From NCBI RefSeq assembly GCF_009870755.1, contig NZ_WLZU01000015.1, positions 1-50,583 on the forward strand: a stretch of DNA of 50,583 nucleotides. The letters run 5' to 3'. The DNA is from Streptococcus halichoeri (GTDB lineage Bacteria > Bacillota > Bacilli > Lactobacillales > Streptococcaceae). Of this stretch, positions 8,571 through 17,293 are shown in pieces. The stretch's first letter is position 1; each line of letters begins with the position of its first letter. The notes below the pieces were generated by a model. The model saw only the letters and a list, made by a program, of their open reading frames with translations. It made no database searches and was not told the origin of the DNA. Position numbers and translations under genes: made by a program.

Positions 8571-9515
8571 ATGGCTGATAGGACGAAGCGTTTGTCGGTT
8601 GTGGTTCCTTGCTATAATGAAGAGGCAACAATTGAGCTTTTTTTGGCAGAGACACAAAAATATGAAAGCCGGTTAGCAGATAGGTTGATATTTGATTATA
8701 TTTTTGTAAATGATGGCTCAAATGATAAGACGTTAGAGGTTTTAAGGCAAATCAGTGCTAAGTGGGACAATGTCCATTTTATTTCCTTTTCTCGGAATTT
8801 TGGTAAGGAGAGTGCTTTACTTGCGGGCTTGGATTATGCAAGTGGGGACTATGTTACTGTCATGGATGCAGACTTACAGGATCCGCCTGAACTCCTTGGT
8901 GCCATGTATCAGAAGATTCTCGAAGGTTATGACATTGTTGGTACACGTCGTAAAAACCGCGAAGGGGAACCTTTGATTCGAACCTTTTTTGCGAAGCAAT
9001 TCTACAAAATTATCAACGCTGTCTCTGAGACCAAGATTGTTGATGGTGCTCGGGATTTTCGCTTGATGACTCGGCAAGTGGTTGATAGCATTTTAGAGAT
9101 GGGAGAGGTAAATCGATTTTCCAAGGGGATTTTTGCTTGGGTGGGTTTTGATACCTATTACATTGCCTTTGATAATCGGGAGCGAGTAGCTGGTGCGACC
9201 TCTTGGAATTTTTGGCAATTGGTGCGTTACTCGTTAGAAGGCTTCATTAATTTTTCTGAAGCCATGCTCAGTATTGCTACCTATAGTGGCTTGATGTCGT
9301 TTGTCGCTTCCTTGCTTGGTATTCTTTTTGTCATTGTGCGTAAGCTTACAGTCGGTGGTAGTGTTGATGGCTGGGCTAGTATGATTGTTGTCATTCTTTT
9401 TATTGGAGGTCTTCAGCTATTTTGCTTGGGCATTCTTGGAAAATATGTGGCCAAAATATTTTTAGAGACTAAAAAAAGGCCTGTTTATATTATCAAAGAA
9501 ACCGACCTAAAGTAG
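8571..9515 (+). CDS. family 2 glycosyltransferase (GtrB/ArnC/YkcC-like), membrane-bound
   Basis: A 314-residue GT2 enzyme of the type that moves a sugar from a nucleotide donor to undecaprenyl phosphate. The N-terminal catalytic domain has SVVVPCYNEE (9-18), VNDGS (46-50) and the metal-binding DADLQDPPE (99-107). The C-terminal part carries two membrane segments (about 230-258 and 270-293) and a KKRPVYIIKE tail, the layout of bactoprenol glucosyltransferases. The ribosome-binding site AAGGAGAAGG precedes ATG. A GtrA-family gene follows 84 bases later, and such pairs often modify wall teichoic or lipoteichoic acids or polysaccharides. The sugar and the target cannot be read from sequence. Confidence 0.88.
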   Translation: MADRTKRLSVVVPCYNEEATIELFLAETQKYESRLADRLIFDYIFVNDGSNDKTLEVLRQISAKWDNVHFISFSRNFGKESALLAGLDYASGDYVTVMDADLQDPPELLGAMYQKILEGYDIVGTRRKNREGEPLIRTFFAKQFYKIINAVSETKIVDGARDFRLMTRQVVDSILEMGEVNRFSKGIFAWVGFDTYYIAFDNRERVAGATSWNFWQLVRYSLEGFINFSEAMLSIATYSGLMSFVASLLGILFVIVRKLTVGGSVDGWASMIVVILFIGGLQLFCLGILGKYVAKIFLETKKRPVYIIKETDLK

Positions 9516-9599
9516 CAGAGCTGGTAGAATCTAGGTGCTAACTATAGCGCTCGCCTCAGCAGACAGCTTAGCTCTGTCTCATTCAAAAACAGGAGAAAC

Positions 9600-10037
9600 A
9601 TGCTGATTCATTTTAAGAAAATCCTCCATCACGAGTTGGTGTTATACCTTATCTTTGGGATACTGACAACTTTGGTTTATATCCTTAGTCGCTTGTTTTT
9701 GTTTTGGCTAATCGGCCAGGCAACGCTGTCAGCGACTTTGGCAAACATTATTGCCATTTTGTTTGCCTTTGTGACCAACGACATCCTTGTCTTTAAGCAG
9801 GTCTCTACCGGATGGCTGGCGCGTTTGATCAAATTTGGCCTAGCTAGATTAGTCACTTTGGCTTTGGATGTCGCTATGGCTTACCTTCTCGTTGAACGCT
9901 TTCCTGGGCTTATTGGTCAATTTGTCGAAAATGATGTGACGCGTATCAATGGTATAGAAACCCTAATCGGCCAAGTTGTGGTCATTGTTGTCAACTATAT
10001 CCTTAGTAAATGGTTTGTTTTTCGAAATACACAATAA
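9600..10037 (+). CDS. GtrA-family membrane protein (putative lipid-linked sugar flippase)
   Basis: A 145-residue protein with four predicted membrane segments (about 13-35, 38-60, 78-98 and 118-138), matching the GtrA/GtcA family. These proteins are thought to flip undecaprenyl-phosphate-linked sugars so that they can be used outside the membrane. Family-like features are FGILTTLVYILSR at the first segment and VVNYILSKWFVF near the C terminus. An AGGAG site precedes ATG. It follows the GT2 gene on the same strand and ends at a terminator, so the two probably form one transcript and one glycosylation route. Confidence 0.82.
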   Translation: MLIHFKKILHHELVLYLIFGILTTLVYILSRLFLFWLIGQATLSATLANIIAILFAFVTNDILVFKQVSTGWLARLIKFGLARLVTLALDVAMAYLLVERFPGLIGQFVENDVTRINGIETLIGQVVVIVVNYILSKWFVFRNTQ

Positions 10038-10061
10038 ATAGAACAACTTAGATGATCTTTG

Positions 10062-10086
10062 GCACTGTGATTGGCAGTGCTTTTTA
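10062..10086 (+). terminator. rho-independent terminator of the GT2-GtrA unit
   Basis: GCACTG and CAGTGC form a stem with a 7-base loop, directly followed by TTTTT. Confidence 0.8.
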
Positions 10087-10353
10087 GTTTGCAACTAAGT
10101 AGGGCTTCGTGCTGACACCCGAGAAAAAGCAGTCATTGTATATATTGGGGGATTAGCATAAGGGTTTGGTGATGTTTGCTGGCAGAAAAAAAGTCCAATT
10201 CTAAGAATGAAGAGGCTGGTCCAGTAGTGTTTTATCTCCAAGGAAGACGTGAGTGTATCTTGAGTACGGTACTTGGTATGGACCAGTGACATTCCTAGTA
10301 GCTAAGGGAAGTTTGCCAATTATCATGTCTTTAACTTGGTGCTAGATGCCTTC

Positions 10354-10382
10354 TTGAAAACTCTTGCAAAAGTCGCTATAAT
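10354..10382 (+). promoter_or_regulatory. sigma-A promoter of the GT8 gene
   Basis: TTGAAA (10354-10359), a 17-base spacer and a perfect TATAAT (10377-10382), 27 bases before the ATG. A near-consensus promoter. Confidence 0.85.
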
Positions 10383-10409
10383 AGATTTTGATTAGATAAA
10401 GGAGCCCGT

Positions 10410-11246
10410 ATGCAACCAATCAACCTTTTATTTTCAATTGATGACGGTTATGTGGACCAATTTATGGTCACCTTATATTCTGTGGTCAAACAGACCCCTG
10501 AGGCAACATTTGATGTCTATGTTTTGCAAAGAGATTTACTGCAAAAAGATGCTGACATTAGGGATTTTTGTCAACAGCTTGAGCGTGTCGTCTATCATCC
10601 CGTAGTGATTGGTGACAATCAATTTTCCGAGGCCCCTACTAGTGATAGATACCCTGAGACTATTTATTATCGTCTCTTAGCACATGAATTTTTACCTAAA
10701 AAACTTGAGCGCATTCTTTATCTTGATGCGGATATTCTCTGTCTAAATGACATTACCAGCTTTTATCATATGCATTTGGGAGACTATTTGTATGCAGCAG
10801 CAAGTCATACTAAGGAACGAAATGTGACAGAGCTGATGAATAAATTCCGGTTGGGTAACTTCGAGGCCTCCAATTATGTAAATTCTGGGGTTCTGTTAAT
10901 GAATTTACAGGCTATTCGCACTACTGTTAAACGACAAACCATCTTGACATTTATAGAGGAAAAAGGCCCCTTGCTCTTTTTACCTGACCAGGATATTCTT
11001 AATGCACTATATGGCCATCAAATCTTAGTTATTGCCGATGACTATTATAACTTCGACACGCGAATGGCAAAGCTTTATTATTTGAGAAGTTCAGGTCAAT
11101 GTAATGATGATTGGATTGTTGCAAATACGTTGTTTCTTCATTTTTGTGGACGAGATAAGCCTTGGCGCAAGCACCATCGTGGCCATTTTGGCCTACTCTA
11201 TAAGCATTATCAAAGACAAGCACTGCAGTTAAGAATGAATGATTAA
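10410..11246 (+). CDS. family 8 glycosyltransferase
   Basis: A 278-residue cytosolic GT8 enzyme, the retaining family that includes LPS galactosyltransferases and streptococcal adhesin glycosyltransferases. The opening NLLFSIDDGYVDQFMVTLYS is the nucleotide-sugar-binding start. The metal-binding DADILC lies at 106-111, PDQDILNALY near 190, and HFCGRDKPW near residue 247 is the usual C-terminal GT8 block. GGAG precedes the ATG. It has its own strong promoter and two downstream terminators, so it is probably monocistronic. The acceptor is unknown; no serine-rich adhesin gene lies nearby. Confidence 0.88.
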   Translation: MQPINLLFSIDDGYVDQFMVTLYSVVKQTPEATFDVYVLQRDLLQKDADIRDFCQQLERVVYHPVVIGDNQFSEAPTSDRYPETIYYRLLAHEFLPKKLERILYLDADILCLNDITSFYHMHLGDYLYAAASHTKERNVTELMNKFRLGNFEASNYVNSGVLLMNLQAIRTTVKRQTILTFIEEKGPLLFLPDQDILNALYGHQILVIADDYYNFDTRMAKLYYLRSSGQCNDDWIVANTLFLHFCGRDKPWRKHHRGHFGLLYKHYQRQALQLRMND

Positions 11247-11271
11247 ACTGTTAAGCTTAGTCAGCCGCTCA

Positions 11272-11316
11272 GATTGAAGAAAGCCCCCTCTTGTGCTGCT
11301 TTCTTCAATCTTTTTT
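11272..11316 (+). terminator. rho-independent terminator of the GT8 gene
   Basis: GATTGAAGAAAGC pairs perfectly with GCTTTCTTCAATC over a 13-base loop, followed by six T. Confidence 0.93.
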
Positions 11317-11325
11317 GTTATGCAC

Positions 11326-11384
11326 TAAAAGCTCCTCCTTTTCTCAAGATCTTATCAGTGTCTTGAGAAAAGGAGGAGCTTTTA
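11326..11384. terminator. bidirectional terminator with a 24-bp perfect stem
   Basis: The arms 11326-11349 and 11361-11384 are exact complements (core AGCTCCTCCTTTTCTC) around an 11-base loop. A-rich on one side and T-rich on the other, it can stop transcription of both the GT8 gene (plus) and the deacetylase gene (minus). One arm contains AGGAGGAG, a perfect Shine-Dalgarno sequence hidden in the stem. Confidence 0.85.
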
Positions 11385-11418
11385 AAAAATGCTTGTATAG
11401 ACATCAAAAGCTACAGGT

Positions 11419-12342
11419 CTAATTTGCTATGGCGATTTGGGCTAGCAATTGCTGGGCAGAAGTCGTTGGCATCATGCGCACACGTTTTAAAGACAGCAGA
11501 CCATCTGCTTGGCTAGCTAAGCCTTCATTGGTGGTAAGCCCGAGTTTATATCCAAGTGCTTTAGCAATGGCTAAGGTTTGCTCAGTGTAGCGGCCAGAAG
11601 GATAGGCAACAGTGGTGGTTGTTTGGTCCAGTTCTTGGTCTAAATAGTTTTTAGAGTCAGCTAACTCTGCTTCTTGAGTAGCAGGATCAGACTGTGCGAG
11701 ATCTGGATGGTTGACGGTGTGGTCTTCAAAGGACATGCCTTCTTGCTTCATTTCTTTCATTTGCTCTAATGTTAAGTTGGCTGGACTTTTGGCTTGAGTC
11801 AGGCCGGTAATGACATTATTGGTTGCTTTTGCTTGGTATTTACGAAGAATGGGGTAAGCCATTTTATAAAAGTCAATCATACTATCATCAAAAGTCAACC
11901 AAACAATCTTTTCAGCTGGTTTTTCTTGTTGGGTTAAAACCCGGTAGGCTTCTGCAGGAGTAAGGAAGTAGTAGCCGGCTGACTTCAGGGCTTTGATTTG
12001 CTCTTCAAATAGCTTAGGAGCAATAATGAGATTGGCATTTGGAGCTTCTTGCGGGGCCATCACATGGATGGCATGATACATGAGAATGGGAAAAGCAACC
12101 GGCTGTTTTGTTTTTTGCCAGTTGGCCTTTTGCTGCTTTGCCTTTTTAGTTTGAGGTATCTGAGAAGAAGGGTTGGTCTTACTTTGATTTACTGGCTTAT
12201 GAGTGGCTCTTGACACCTGTCGTGTTGTGGTTGGATGGATGAGTGTCCTTACCAAATTTGGCTTAAAAAAGGTGAGAAGTCCAAGGACAAGTGTTAAGCA
12301 AAGGACAATGGCTACAAGCCCAGATAACATACGTTTTAGCAT
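11419..12342 (-). CDS. membrane-anchored polysaccharide deacetylase (CE4/NodB fold)
   Basis: A 307-residue surface enzyme. An N-terminal membrane anchor (about 5-26) is followed by a Lys/Gln/Thr-rich linker (about 37-80) and a NodB domain. Catalytic and metal residues are visible: MYH (88-90), TFDDS with the paired aspartates at 152-153, and His208/His212 in DHTVNHPDL. The family removes acetyl groups from peptidoglycan or other surface polysaccharides, often giving lysozyme resistance. An AAAGGAG site and TGGTATAAT promoter lie just upstream on the minus strand. It is alone on its strand. Whether the substrate is GlcNAc in peptidoglycan is inference. Confidence 0.87.
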   Translation of the reverse strand: MLKRMLSGLVAIVLCLTLVLGLLTFFKPNLVRTLIHPTTTRQVSRATHKPVNQSKTNPSSQIPQTKKAKQQKANWQKTKQPVAFPILMYHAIHVMAPQEAPNANLIIAPKLFEEQIKALKSAGYYFLTPAEAYRVLTQQEKPAEKIVWLTFDDSMIDFYKMAYPILRKYQAKATNNVITGLTQAKSPANLTLEQMKEMKQEGMSFEDHTVNHPDLAQSDPATQEAELADSKNYLDQELDQTTTTVAYPSGRYTEQTLAIAKALGYKLGLTTNEGLASQADGLLSLKRVRMMPTTSAQQLLAQIAIAN

Positions 12343-12371
12343 GGTAAACTCCTTTATAAAATCAATACCTT

Positions 12372-12380
12372 ATTATACCA
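12372..12380 (-). promoter_or_regulatory. extended -10 promoter of the deacetylase gene
   Basis: On the minus strand TGGTATAAT is a perfect extended -10 (TGnTATAAT), about 30 bases before the start codon. Confidence 0.65.
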
Positions 12381-12461
12381 TGTTTTTATGAGCTTTAAAT
12401 CAGCTTTGGGAGCTTTTTTTAGTGATTGCTGAGGGGAAACGCTGTCTTTGCCATTAATTTT

Positions 12462-12470
12462 TGGTATAAT
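12462..12470 (+). promoter_or_regulatory. extended -10 promoter in front of the thrB leader
   Basis: TGGTATAAT, a perfect extended -10. Transcription would start near 12477, about 300 bases before thrB. Confidence 0.6.
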
Positions 12471-12522
12471 GAAGTAAATGGAATGTTGAAAAAGTTTAGC
12501 TATCTTGACATGCCACTAAAGC

Positions 12523-12559
12523 AAATCAGCTGGGTATTTGTACCCATTTTTGCTGATTT
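12523..12559 (+). terminator. hairpin with T-run in the thrB leader (possible attenuator)
   Basis: TGGGTA-TTTG-TACCCA followed by TTTTT forms a compact terminator-like stem. AAATCAGC and GCTGATTT flank it and could extend the stem with the T-run bulged. Confidence 0.6.
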
Positions 12560-12780
12560 CATTCATCTAAGTTTATTAGGTATTCATACCAGTTGCATAT
12601 TAATGGGAACAGACCAGGAGCTTTTTTAGTGAATGGATAGGGATTTCCGACAGGATCTATTTTGTTTGCTAAAGATGGCACTGTTATTGACTAAAAGTAG
12701 TTAGCACCGAGTTGGGTTGTGTTTTTTAGGAAACGGCCAGCCTCACCTCATTGAACGTTTTGAAGTGTTAGGAGACGAAG

Positions 12781-13647
12781 ATGCTCATTAAAGTACCTGC
12801 AACATCAACCAACCTAGGACCTGGATTTGATTCAGTTGGTGTTGCTTTATCAAAATACCTTGAAATAGAGGTGCTAGAAGAAGCAGATGAGTGGTTTATT
12901 GAACATACACTAGATGGGATTGCCCATGACAAAAGTAATTTGCTTTTACAGACAGCCCTCCAAATTGCTCCGGATTTACAACCTCATCGCCTGCGAATGC
13001 TTTCAGATATTCCTTTGGCCAGAGGTCTTGGGGCATCGTCTTCCGTGATTGTTGCTGGAGTTGAGTTGGCCAACCAATTAGCTCATCTAGACTTGACAGC
13101 TGATCGGAAGCTTGCGATTGCCTCAGCCATTGAGGGGCATCCAGATAATGTTGCGCCAGCGATTTTTGGTTCCTTGATCATAGCCTCACAAGTTAATCGC
13201 GATGTCTCTTATATTAAGGCTCCCTTTCCCACAGTCGGAATAGTAGCCTATATTCCTGATTATGAATTAAAAACAACGGATTCTCGGGCGGTCTTGCCGC
13301 AGCAGTTTTCCTATAAGCAAGCAGTCACCTCCTCTTCTGTTGCCAATGTTGCCATTGCCGCCCTTTTAACAGGCAATATGGTTGAAGCTGGACGTGCTAT
13401 TGAAAATGATCAATTTCATGAAATTTACCGGCAAAAGCTAGTTCCTGAATTTCAAGAAATTAAACATACCGCCAAACAAGTAGGTGCTTATGCTACCTAT
13501 CTTTCAGGGGCTGGACCGACTGTTATTTCCTTATGTCCTATGGAAGTGGTTCCTGACTTGTTAGAGACACTTCATAAGCTTAATTTAGCTGGAGAGGTTC
13601 TTGCTTTATCGGTTGATCAAGATGGCTTAGTTGTATCGGACAATTGA
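12781..13647 (+). CDS. thrB: homoserine kinase
   Basis: This GHMP-family enzyme (288 residues) phosphorylates homoserine with ATP to O-phosphohomoserine in threonine synthesis. The N-terminal [20 protein letters not shown] and the ATP-binding [11 protein letters not shown] (78-88) are diagnostic. [11 protein letters not shown] and [10 protein letters not shown] are the further family blocks. AGGAG precedes the ATG. No hom or thrC gene is adjacent upstream, since the neighbour on that side is a divergent deacetylase gene; a terminator follows. thrB therefore looks like a single-gene unit here. Confidence 0.95.
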   Translation: MLIKVPATSTNLGPGFDSVGVALSKYLEIEVLEEADEWFIEHTLDGIAHDKSNLLLQTALQIAPDLQPHRLRMLSDIPLARGLGASSSVIVAGVELANQLAHLDLTADRKLAIASAIEGHPDNVAPAIFGSLIIASQVNRDVSYIKAPFPTVGIVAYIPDYELKTTDSRAVLPQQFSYKQAVTSSSVANVAIAALLTGNMVEAGRAIENDQFHEIYRQKLVPEFQEIKHTAKQVGAYATYLSGAGPTVISLCPMEVVPDLLETLHKLNLAGEVLALSVDQDGLVVSDN

Positions 13648-13661
13648 TAATAAGATGATAT

Positions 13662-13698
13662 AAAAAAGTGGCTTTGTGCAATCGCTTCCGCTTTTTTT
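13662..13698 (+). terminator. rho-independent terminator of thrB
   Basis: AAAAAAGTGG pairs with CCGCTTTTTT (one G-U pair) and the T-run continues. Confidence 0.75.
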
Positions 13699-13704
13699 AT
13701 GCTG

Positions 13705-13713
13705 TGCTATACT
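13705..13713 (+). promoter_or_regulatory. extended -10 promoter of the folate operon
   Basis: TGCTATACT fits TGnTATAnT, 29 bases before the folC start. Confidence 0.5.
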
Positions 13714-13742
13714 AGTTAAGGAGAGAAATAAAGAGGTAGCTC

Positions 13743-15011
13743 ATGACTTATCAAGAAGTTCTAGAATGGATACAGGGGCAATTAAAATTTGGTATCAAAC
13801 CAGGATTAGAGCGTATGCGCTGGTGTTTGGCAGCATTAGATAATCCTCAAGAAAAGTTAGTAGCGGTGCATGTGGTTGGTACGAATGGCAAGGGATCTAC
13901 TGTAAATAATCTTCAACATATATTAACGCAATCTGGCTATGAGGTGGGAACTTTTACATCACCCTACATTATGGATTTCAAAGAGCGAATCAGTCTTAAT
14001 GGGCAAATGATCTCTGAAGCTGATTTAGTGTTGGTAGCAAATCGGGTCAAACCTGTTGCCAAACGGCTAATCCAAGAAACTAGCTTTGGCCAGTTGACAG
14101 AATTCGAATTAATTACGCTAATCATGTTTGTGTATTTTGGTCAGGTTCATCCGGTAGACATCGCAGTAATCGAAGCAGGTTTAGGCGGCCTTTATGACTC
14201 TACCAATGTTTTTCAGGCTGAGTTGGTGATCTGTCCATCCATTGGCTTAGATCATCAAGCCATCTTAGGTTCAACCTATCAGGCTATTGCTAAACAAAAA
14301 GCTGGCGTCATTAAAGGAAGTGAGCCGGTTTTAATCGCCATTTCCAATCCCGATGCTCGCCAGGTTTTTGTGGAGCAGGCAGCCCAGCTGAACTCACCTT
14401 TATATGAATTTTCTCGTGATTTTAATTTACAAAAAGCAGAGCAGGGTTTTTATTTTACCGCGGATCAAGTTTCAATTGCTGGCATTGATGTGGTTATGCC
14501 AGGTAAGCATCAGGTGTCCAATGCGGCTTTGGCCATCATGGCTGCTTGCTTATTGCGCAAGCGATTTCCTAAGATCACTGTAGCCGCTATTAAGCGTGGT
14601 CTGGCAGAGAGTTACTGGCAGGGGCGCACGGAGCTTTTGGCTCAGAATGTCATGATTGATGGTGCCCATAACAGAGAAAGTGTTTTGGCCTTGATTGAGG
14701 TTTTAAAAGAGCGCTATGCCCTCAAAAAAATCCATATTTTATTTGCTGCTATTGATACTAAACCCATTGCAGAGATGCTGGATTTGCTAGGAGACCAGGG
14801 CGACTTGCAGGTGACGACTTTTTCTCATCCAAAGGCCTATCCTTTGGACGCTTATCCGGCAAAATATCCTAAAGTTGCGCATTTTCGTGACTGGTTAGCT
14901 AAACGCCATGTCAACAGTAATGAGGATTTTTACTTAGTGACAGGCTCCCTTTATTTTATTGCCCAAGTACGACAATATTGGTTCAATGAAGAACCCACCT
15001 CAGTAACTTAA
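13743..15011 (+). CDS. folC: folylpolyglutamate synthase / dihydrofolate synthase
   Basis: A 422-residue Mur-ligase-like enzyme that joins glutamate to dihydropteroate and to folates using ATP. The P-loop HVVGTNGKGST lies at 43-53. FTSPYIMDFKERISLNG, the acidic metal-binding IEAGLGGLYDSTN and HQVSNAALAIMAA follow as in FolC, and the C-terminal ligase domain starts with MIDGAHNRESV. It heads the tightly packed set folC-folE-folP-folB-folK, with a gap of 18 bases to folE. Some streptococci carry a second FolC elsewhere, so this copy may share the work. Confidence 0.93.
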   Translation: MTYQEVLEWIQGQLKFGIKPGLERMRWCLAALDNPQEKLVAVHVVGTNGKGSTVNNLQHILTQSGYEVGTFTSPYIMDFKERISLNGQMISEADLVLVANRVKPVAKRLIQETSFGQLTEFELITLIMFVYFGQVHPVDIAVIEAGLGGLYDSTNVFQAELVICPSIGLDHQAILGSTYQAIAKQKAGVIKGSEPVLIAISNPDARQVFVEQAAQLNSPLYEFSRDFNLQKAEQGFYFTADQVSIAGIDVVMPGKHQVSNAALAIMAACLLRKRFPKITVAAIKRGLAESYWQGRTELLAQNVMIDGAHNRESVLALIEVLKERYALKKIHILFAAIDTKPIAEMLDLLGDQGDLQVTTFSHPKAYPLDAYPAKYPKVAHFRDWLAKRHVNSNEDFYLVTGSLYFIAQVRQYWFNEEPTSVT

Positions 15012-15029
15012 CAGTAAAGGAATCAAAAA

Positions 15030-15587
15030 ATGAATATCGAACAGGCTGAACAAGCTATTTATCACTTACTTGAGGCGATGGGGGAAAATCCAGAGCGTGA
15101 AGGTTTAGTTGATACGCCAAAACGTGTGGTAAACATGTACAAGGAAATGTTTGCCGGCTTACAAAAAGAACCCAAAGATCAGTTTACTGCCGTCTTTACA
15201 GAAAATCATGAAGATGTTGTTATTGTAAAAGATATTTATTTCTATTCAATGTGTGAGCATCATTTAGTCCCTTTTTATGGTAAGGCCCACATTGCCTATT
15301 TACCTAGTGGTGGACGAGTGACAGGGCTAAGTAAACTAGCACGAGCAGTTGAGGTGGCTAGCAAAAGACCGCAATTGCAGGAACGCTTAACAGCTCAAGT
15401 GGCAGATGCCCTAGTTGAGGCACTTGATCCCAAAGGTGTCTATGTTTTGCTCGAAGCAGAGCACATGTGTATGACCATGCGAGGGGTTAAAAAACCTGGT
15501 AGTAAGACTTTGACAACGACAGCAAGGGGAATCTACCAGGCTGACAAAGAAGCACGTAGGGAACTATTAACGTTATTAAAATCGTAA
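15030..15587 (+). CDS. folE: GTP cyclohydrolase I
   Basis: This enzyme (185 residues) turns GTP into dihydroneopterin triphosphate, the first step of folate synthesis. The zinc ligands Cys75, His78 ([11 protein letters not shown]) and Cys147 (HMCMTMRG) are present, as are [14 protein letters not shown] and the C-terminal TTTARGIY. The length is normal for the bacterial type IA enzyme. AAGGA precedes the ATG, 18 bases after folC, and folP follows after 15 bases. Confidence 0.96.
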   Translation: MNIEQAEQAIYHLLEAMGENPEREGLVDTPKRVVNMYKEMFAGLQKEPKDQFTAVFTENHEDVVIVKDIYFYSMCEHHLVPFYGKAHIAYLPSGGRVTGLSKLARAVEVASKRPQLQERLTAQVADALVEALDPKGVYVLLEAEHMCMTMRGVKKPGSKTLTTTARGIYQADKEARRELLTLLKS

Positions 15588-15602
15588 GGAAAGGAAAATA
15601 GC

Positions 15603-16403
15603 ATGCAGATAGGAAAGTATTCCCTTGATGGCAAAGCTGCAATTATGGGGATTTTAAATGTGACCCCGGATTCGTTTTCTGATGGTGGGGCTTATAATTC
15701 AGTTGATTTAGCCTTGCAACAGGCTAAGCGAATGATTGCAGAGGGTGCAAAAATTATTGATGTTGGCGGGGAATCAACCCGTCCAGGTAGCCAATTTGTC
15801 TCCACTGCTGAAGAAATCAATCGAGTGGTACCGGTCATCAAGGCTATTAAAAAGCATTGTGATGTTTTAGTGAGCATTGATACCTATAAAACAAAAACAG
15901 CGCAAGCTGCCTTAGCAGCCGGGGCAGATATTTTAAATGATGTCTGGGCGGGCCTTTATGATGGCCAGATGTTTGAGTTGGCCGCTAAGTACCAGGTCCC
16001 GATTATTTTGATGCATAATCAAAAAGCAGAGAGCTATCAAGATGTCACCAAAGAAGTGTGTGTGTTTCTTAAAGAGCGAGCGGCTATGGCGCAAAAAGCA
16101 GGGATCGCCAAGGAAAATATCTGGCTTGATCCTGGTTTTGGTTTTGCTAAAAATGCTCAGCATAATAAGGATTTGTTAAAGGGCCTCAAGCAAGTCTGTC
16201 AGCTGGGTTACCCTGTTTTATTTGGAATTTCACGCAAACGTATTGTAGATGTTTTAATGGGAGGTCAAACGAAAGCCACTGAGCGTGATGGAGCTACAGC
16301 AGCCTTATCTGCTTATGCCATAAGTCAGGGATGCCAGATTGTTCGTGTCCACAATGTTAGGGCTAACCAAGACATTGTCTCTATTTTTAGCCAGCTTATG
16401 TGA
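15603..16403 (+). CDS. folP: dihydropteroate synthase
   Basis: This 266-residue TIM-barrel enzyme condenses p-aminobenzoate with hydroxymethyl-dihydropterin diphosphate and is the sulfonamide target. MGILNVTPDSFSDGG (15-29) and IDVGGESTRPGS (52-63) are the two signature loops. The GFGFAKNAQHN and GISRKRIV blocks carry the pterin-binding residues. AAGGAAAAT precedes the ATG. I see no obvious inserted residues of the kind linked to sulfonamide resistance, but a careful alignment would be needed. folB begins seven bases after its stop. Confidence 0.96.
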   Translation: MQIGKYSLDGKAAIMGILNVTPDSFSDGGAYNSVDLALQQAKRMIAEGAKIIDVGGESTRPGSQFVSTAEEINRVVPVIKAIKKHCDVLVSIDTYKTKTAQAALAAGADILNDVWAGLYDGQMFELAAKYQVPIILMHNQKAESYQDVTKEVCVFLKERAAMAQKAGIAKENIWLDPGFGFAKNAQHNKDLLKGLKQVCQLGYPVLFGISRKRIVDVLMGGQTKATERDGATAALSAYAISQGCQIVRVHNVRANQDIVSIFSQLM

Positions 16404-16410
16404 GGTAGGG

Positions 16411-16770
16411 ATGGATAAGATATTATTAAATGGCTGCCGCTATTATGGCTACCATGGCGCCTTAAAAGAAGAAAATGTGCTTGGTCAAATTTTTGTGATT
16501 GATTTGGAATTAGGGTTAGATTTAACACCTGCCGGACGATCTGATCAGGTGGAAGATACCGTCCACTATGGCCTGGTTTACGAGACGATACAAAAGGAAG
16601 TAGAGCAAACCAGGCATCAATTGATTGAGCATTTGGCAGAGACCATTTGTCAGCAGCTCTTTAGGGAGTATGCTCTCATTCAAACCATCTGTATTACTAT
16701 TCGTAAAGAAAATCCGCCAATTGCAGGGCACTATGACTCTGTTGGCATCTATTTGGAGCGTAGCCGATGA
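16411..16770 (+). CDS. folB: dihydroneopterin aldolase
   Basis: This enzyme (119 residues) splits dihydroneopterin into hydroxymethyl-dihydropterin and glycolaldehyde. I set the start at ATG 16411 because GAGGTAGGG lies directly before it and the protein then begins [20 protein letters not shown], the normal family start; an in-frame ATG at 16339 would lie inside folP. The catalytic-site Tyr and Glu of GYHGALKEE and the lysine in [10 protein letters not shown] are present. It overlaps folK by four bases (ATGA). Here folB and folK are separate genes, whereas S. pneumoniae has a fused enzyme. Confidence 0.93.
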   Translation: MDKILLNGCRYYGYHGALKEENVLGQIFVIDLELGLDLTPAGRSDQVEDTVHYGLVYETIQKEVEQTRHQLIEHLAETICQQLFREYALIQTICITIRKENPPIAGHYDSVGIYLERSR

Positions 16771-17249
16771 ATACTATTTTTTTATCATTAGGAAGTAACC
16801 AGGGAGATCGGACAGCCTATTTAAATGATGCTGTTCAAGCTATTGCGAATTTACCCGAGACGCATTTAATAGCTGTGTCTTCTTATTATGAAACGGCAGC
16901 CTGGGGCAAGGAAGATCAGGCAGATTTTTTGAATATCGCATGTCAGGTCGAAACGACTATGTCTGCGCATGCTTTCTTATCAAAAACGCAAGCCATCGAA
17001 CAGGCCTTAGGCCGTGTCCGGCATGAGAAGTGGGGACCACGGACAATTGATATTGATTTGCTGCTTTTTAATCATGAGCGCATCACTTCTGATGATTTGC
17101 TTATCCCGCATCCTTATATGACACAACGTGCTTTTGTGCTGATACCACTTTTAGAAATCGCTCCAAACTTGCGGCTAGAGCCAGACGGCAAATTGCTGTC
17201 GCACTATCTAACAGCCTTAGATGTATCAGATGTTCGAAAAGTTAATTAG
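16767..17249 (+). CDS. folK: 2-amino-4-hydroxy-6-hydroxymethyldihydropteridine pyrophosphokinase
   Basis: HPPK (160 residues) transfers pyrophosphate from ATP to the pterin before FolP acts. The opening [12 protein letters not shown] and the signature [14 protein letters not shown] (metal and ATP binding) are clear; the C-terminal [20 protein letters not shown] is also typical. It is the last gene of the folate set and is translationally coupled to folB. A gap of 113 bases with a new promoter separates it from murB. Confidence 0.95.
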   Translation: MNTIFLSLGSNQGDRTAYLNDAVQAIANLPETHLIAVSSYYETAAWGKEDQADFLNIACQVETTMSAHAFLSKTQAIEQALGRVRHEKWGPRTIDIDLLLFNHERITSDDLLIPHPYMTQRAFVLIPLLEIAPNLRLEPDGKLLSHYLTALDVSDVRKVN

Positions 17250-17293
17250 ACAAGGCAGGGTCTGAAAAAATTATCGTTATTTTTAATTTTTTT

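Larger units (their letters stand above)
10038..10409 (+). other. spacer between the GtrA-like gene and the GT8 gene
   Basis: It contains the terminator at 10062-10086 and the GT8 promoter at 10354-10382. The part between has a 65-codon minus-strand open frame with no recognisable family and no ribosome-binding site; I do not regard it as a gene. Confidence 0.6.
12343..12780 (+). other. divergent intergenic region and thrB leader
   Basis: It holds the minus-strand deacetylase promoter (12372-12380), a plus-strand extended -10 (12462-12470) and a hairpin with a T-run at 12523-12559, only about 50-80 bases after the predicted start of transcription. An open frame of about 48 codons from ATG 12484 spans the hairpin but resembles nothing. 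The remaining 220 bases before thrB show no other clear signal. Confidence 0.6.

Noticed and set aside
10095..10292. 65-codon minus-strand open frame before the GT8 gene
   Set aside because: No ribosome-binding site, no family and no promoter.
12426..12629. Possible leader peptide before thrB
   Set aside because: It lacks clusters of threonine or isoleucine codons and a ribosome-binding site, and it spans the hairpin that is better explained as RNA structure.
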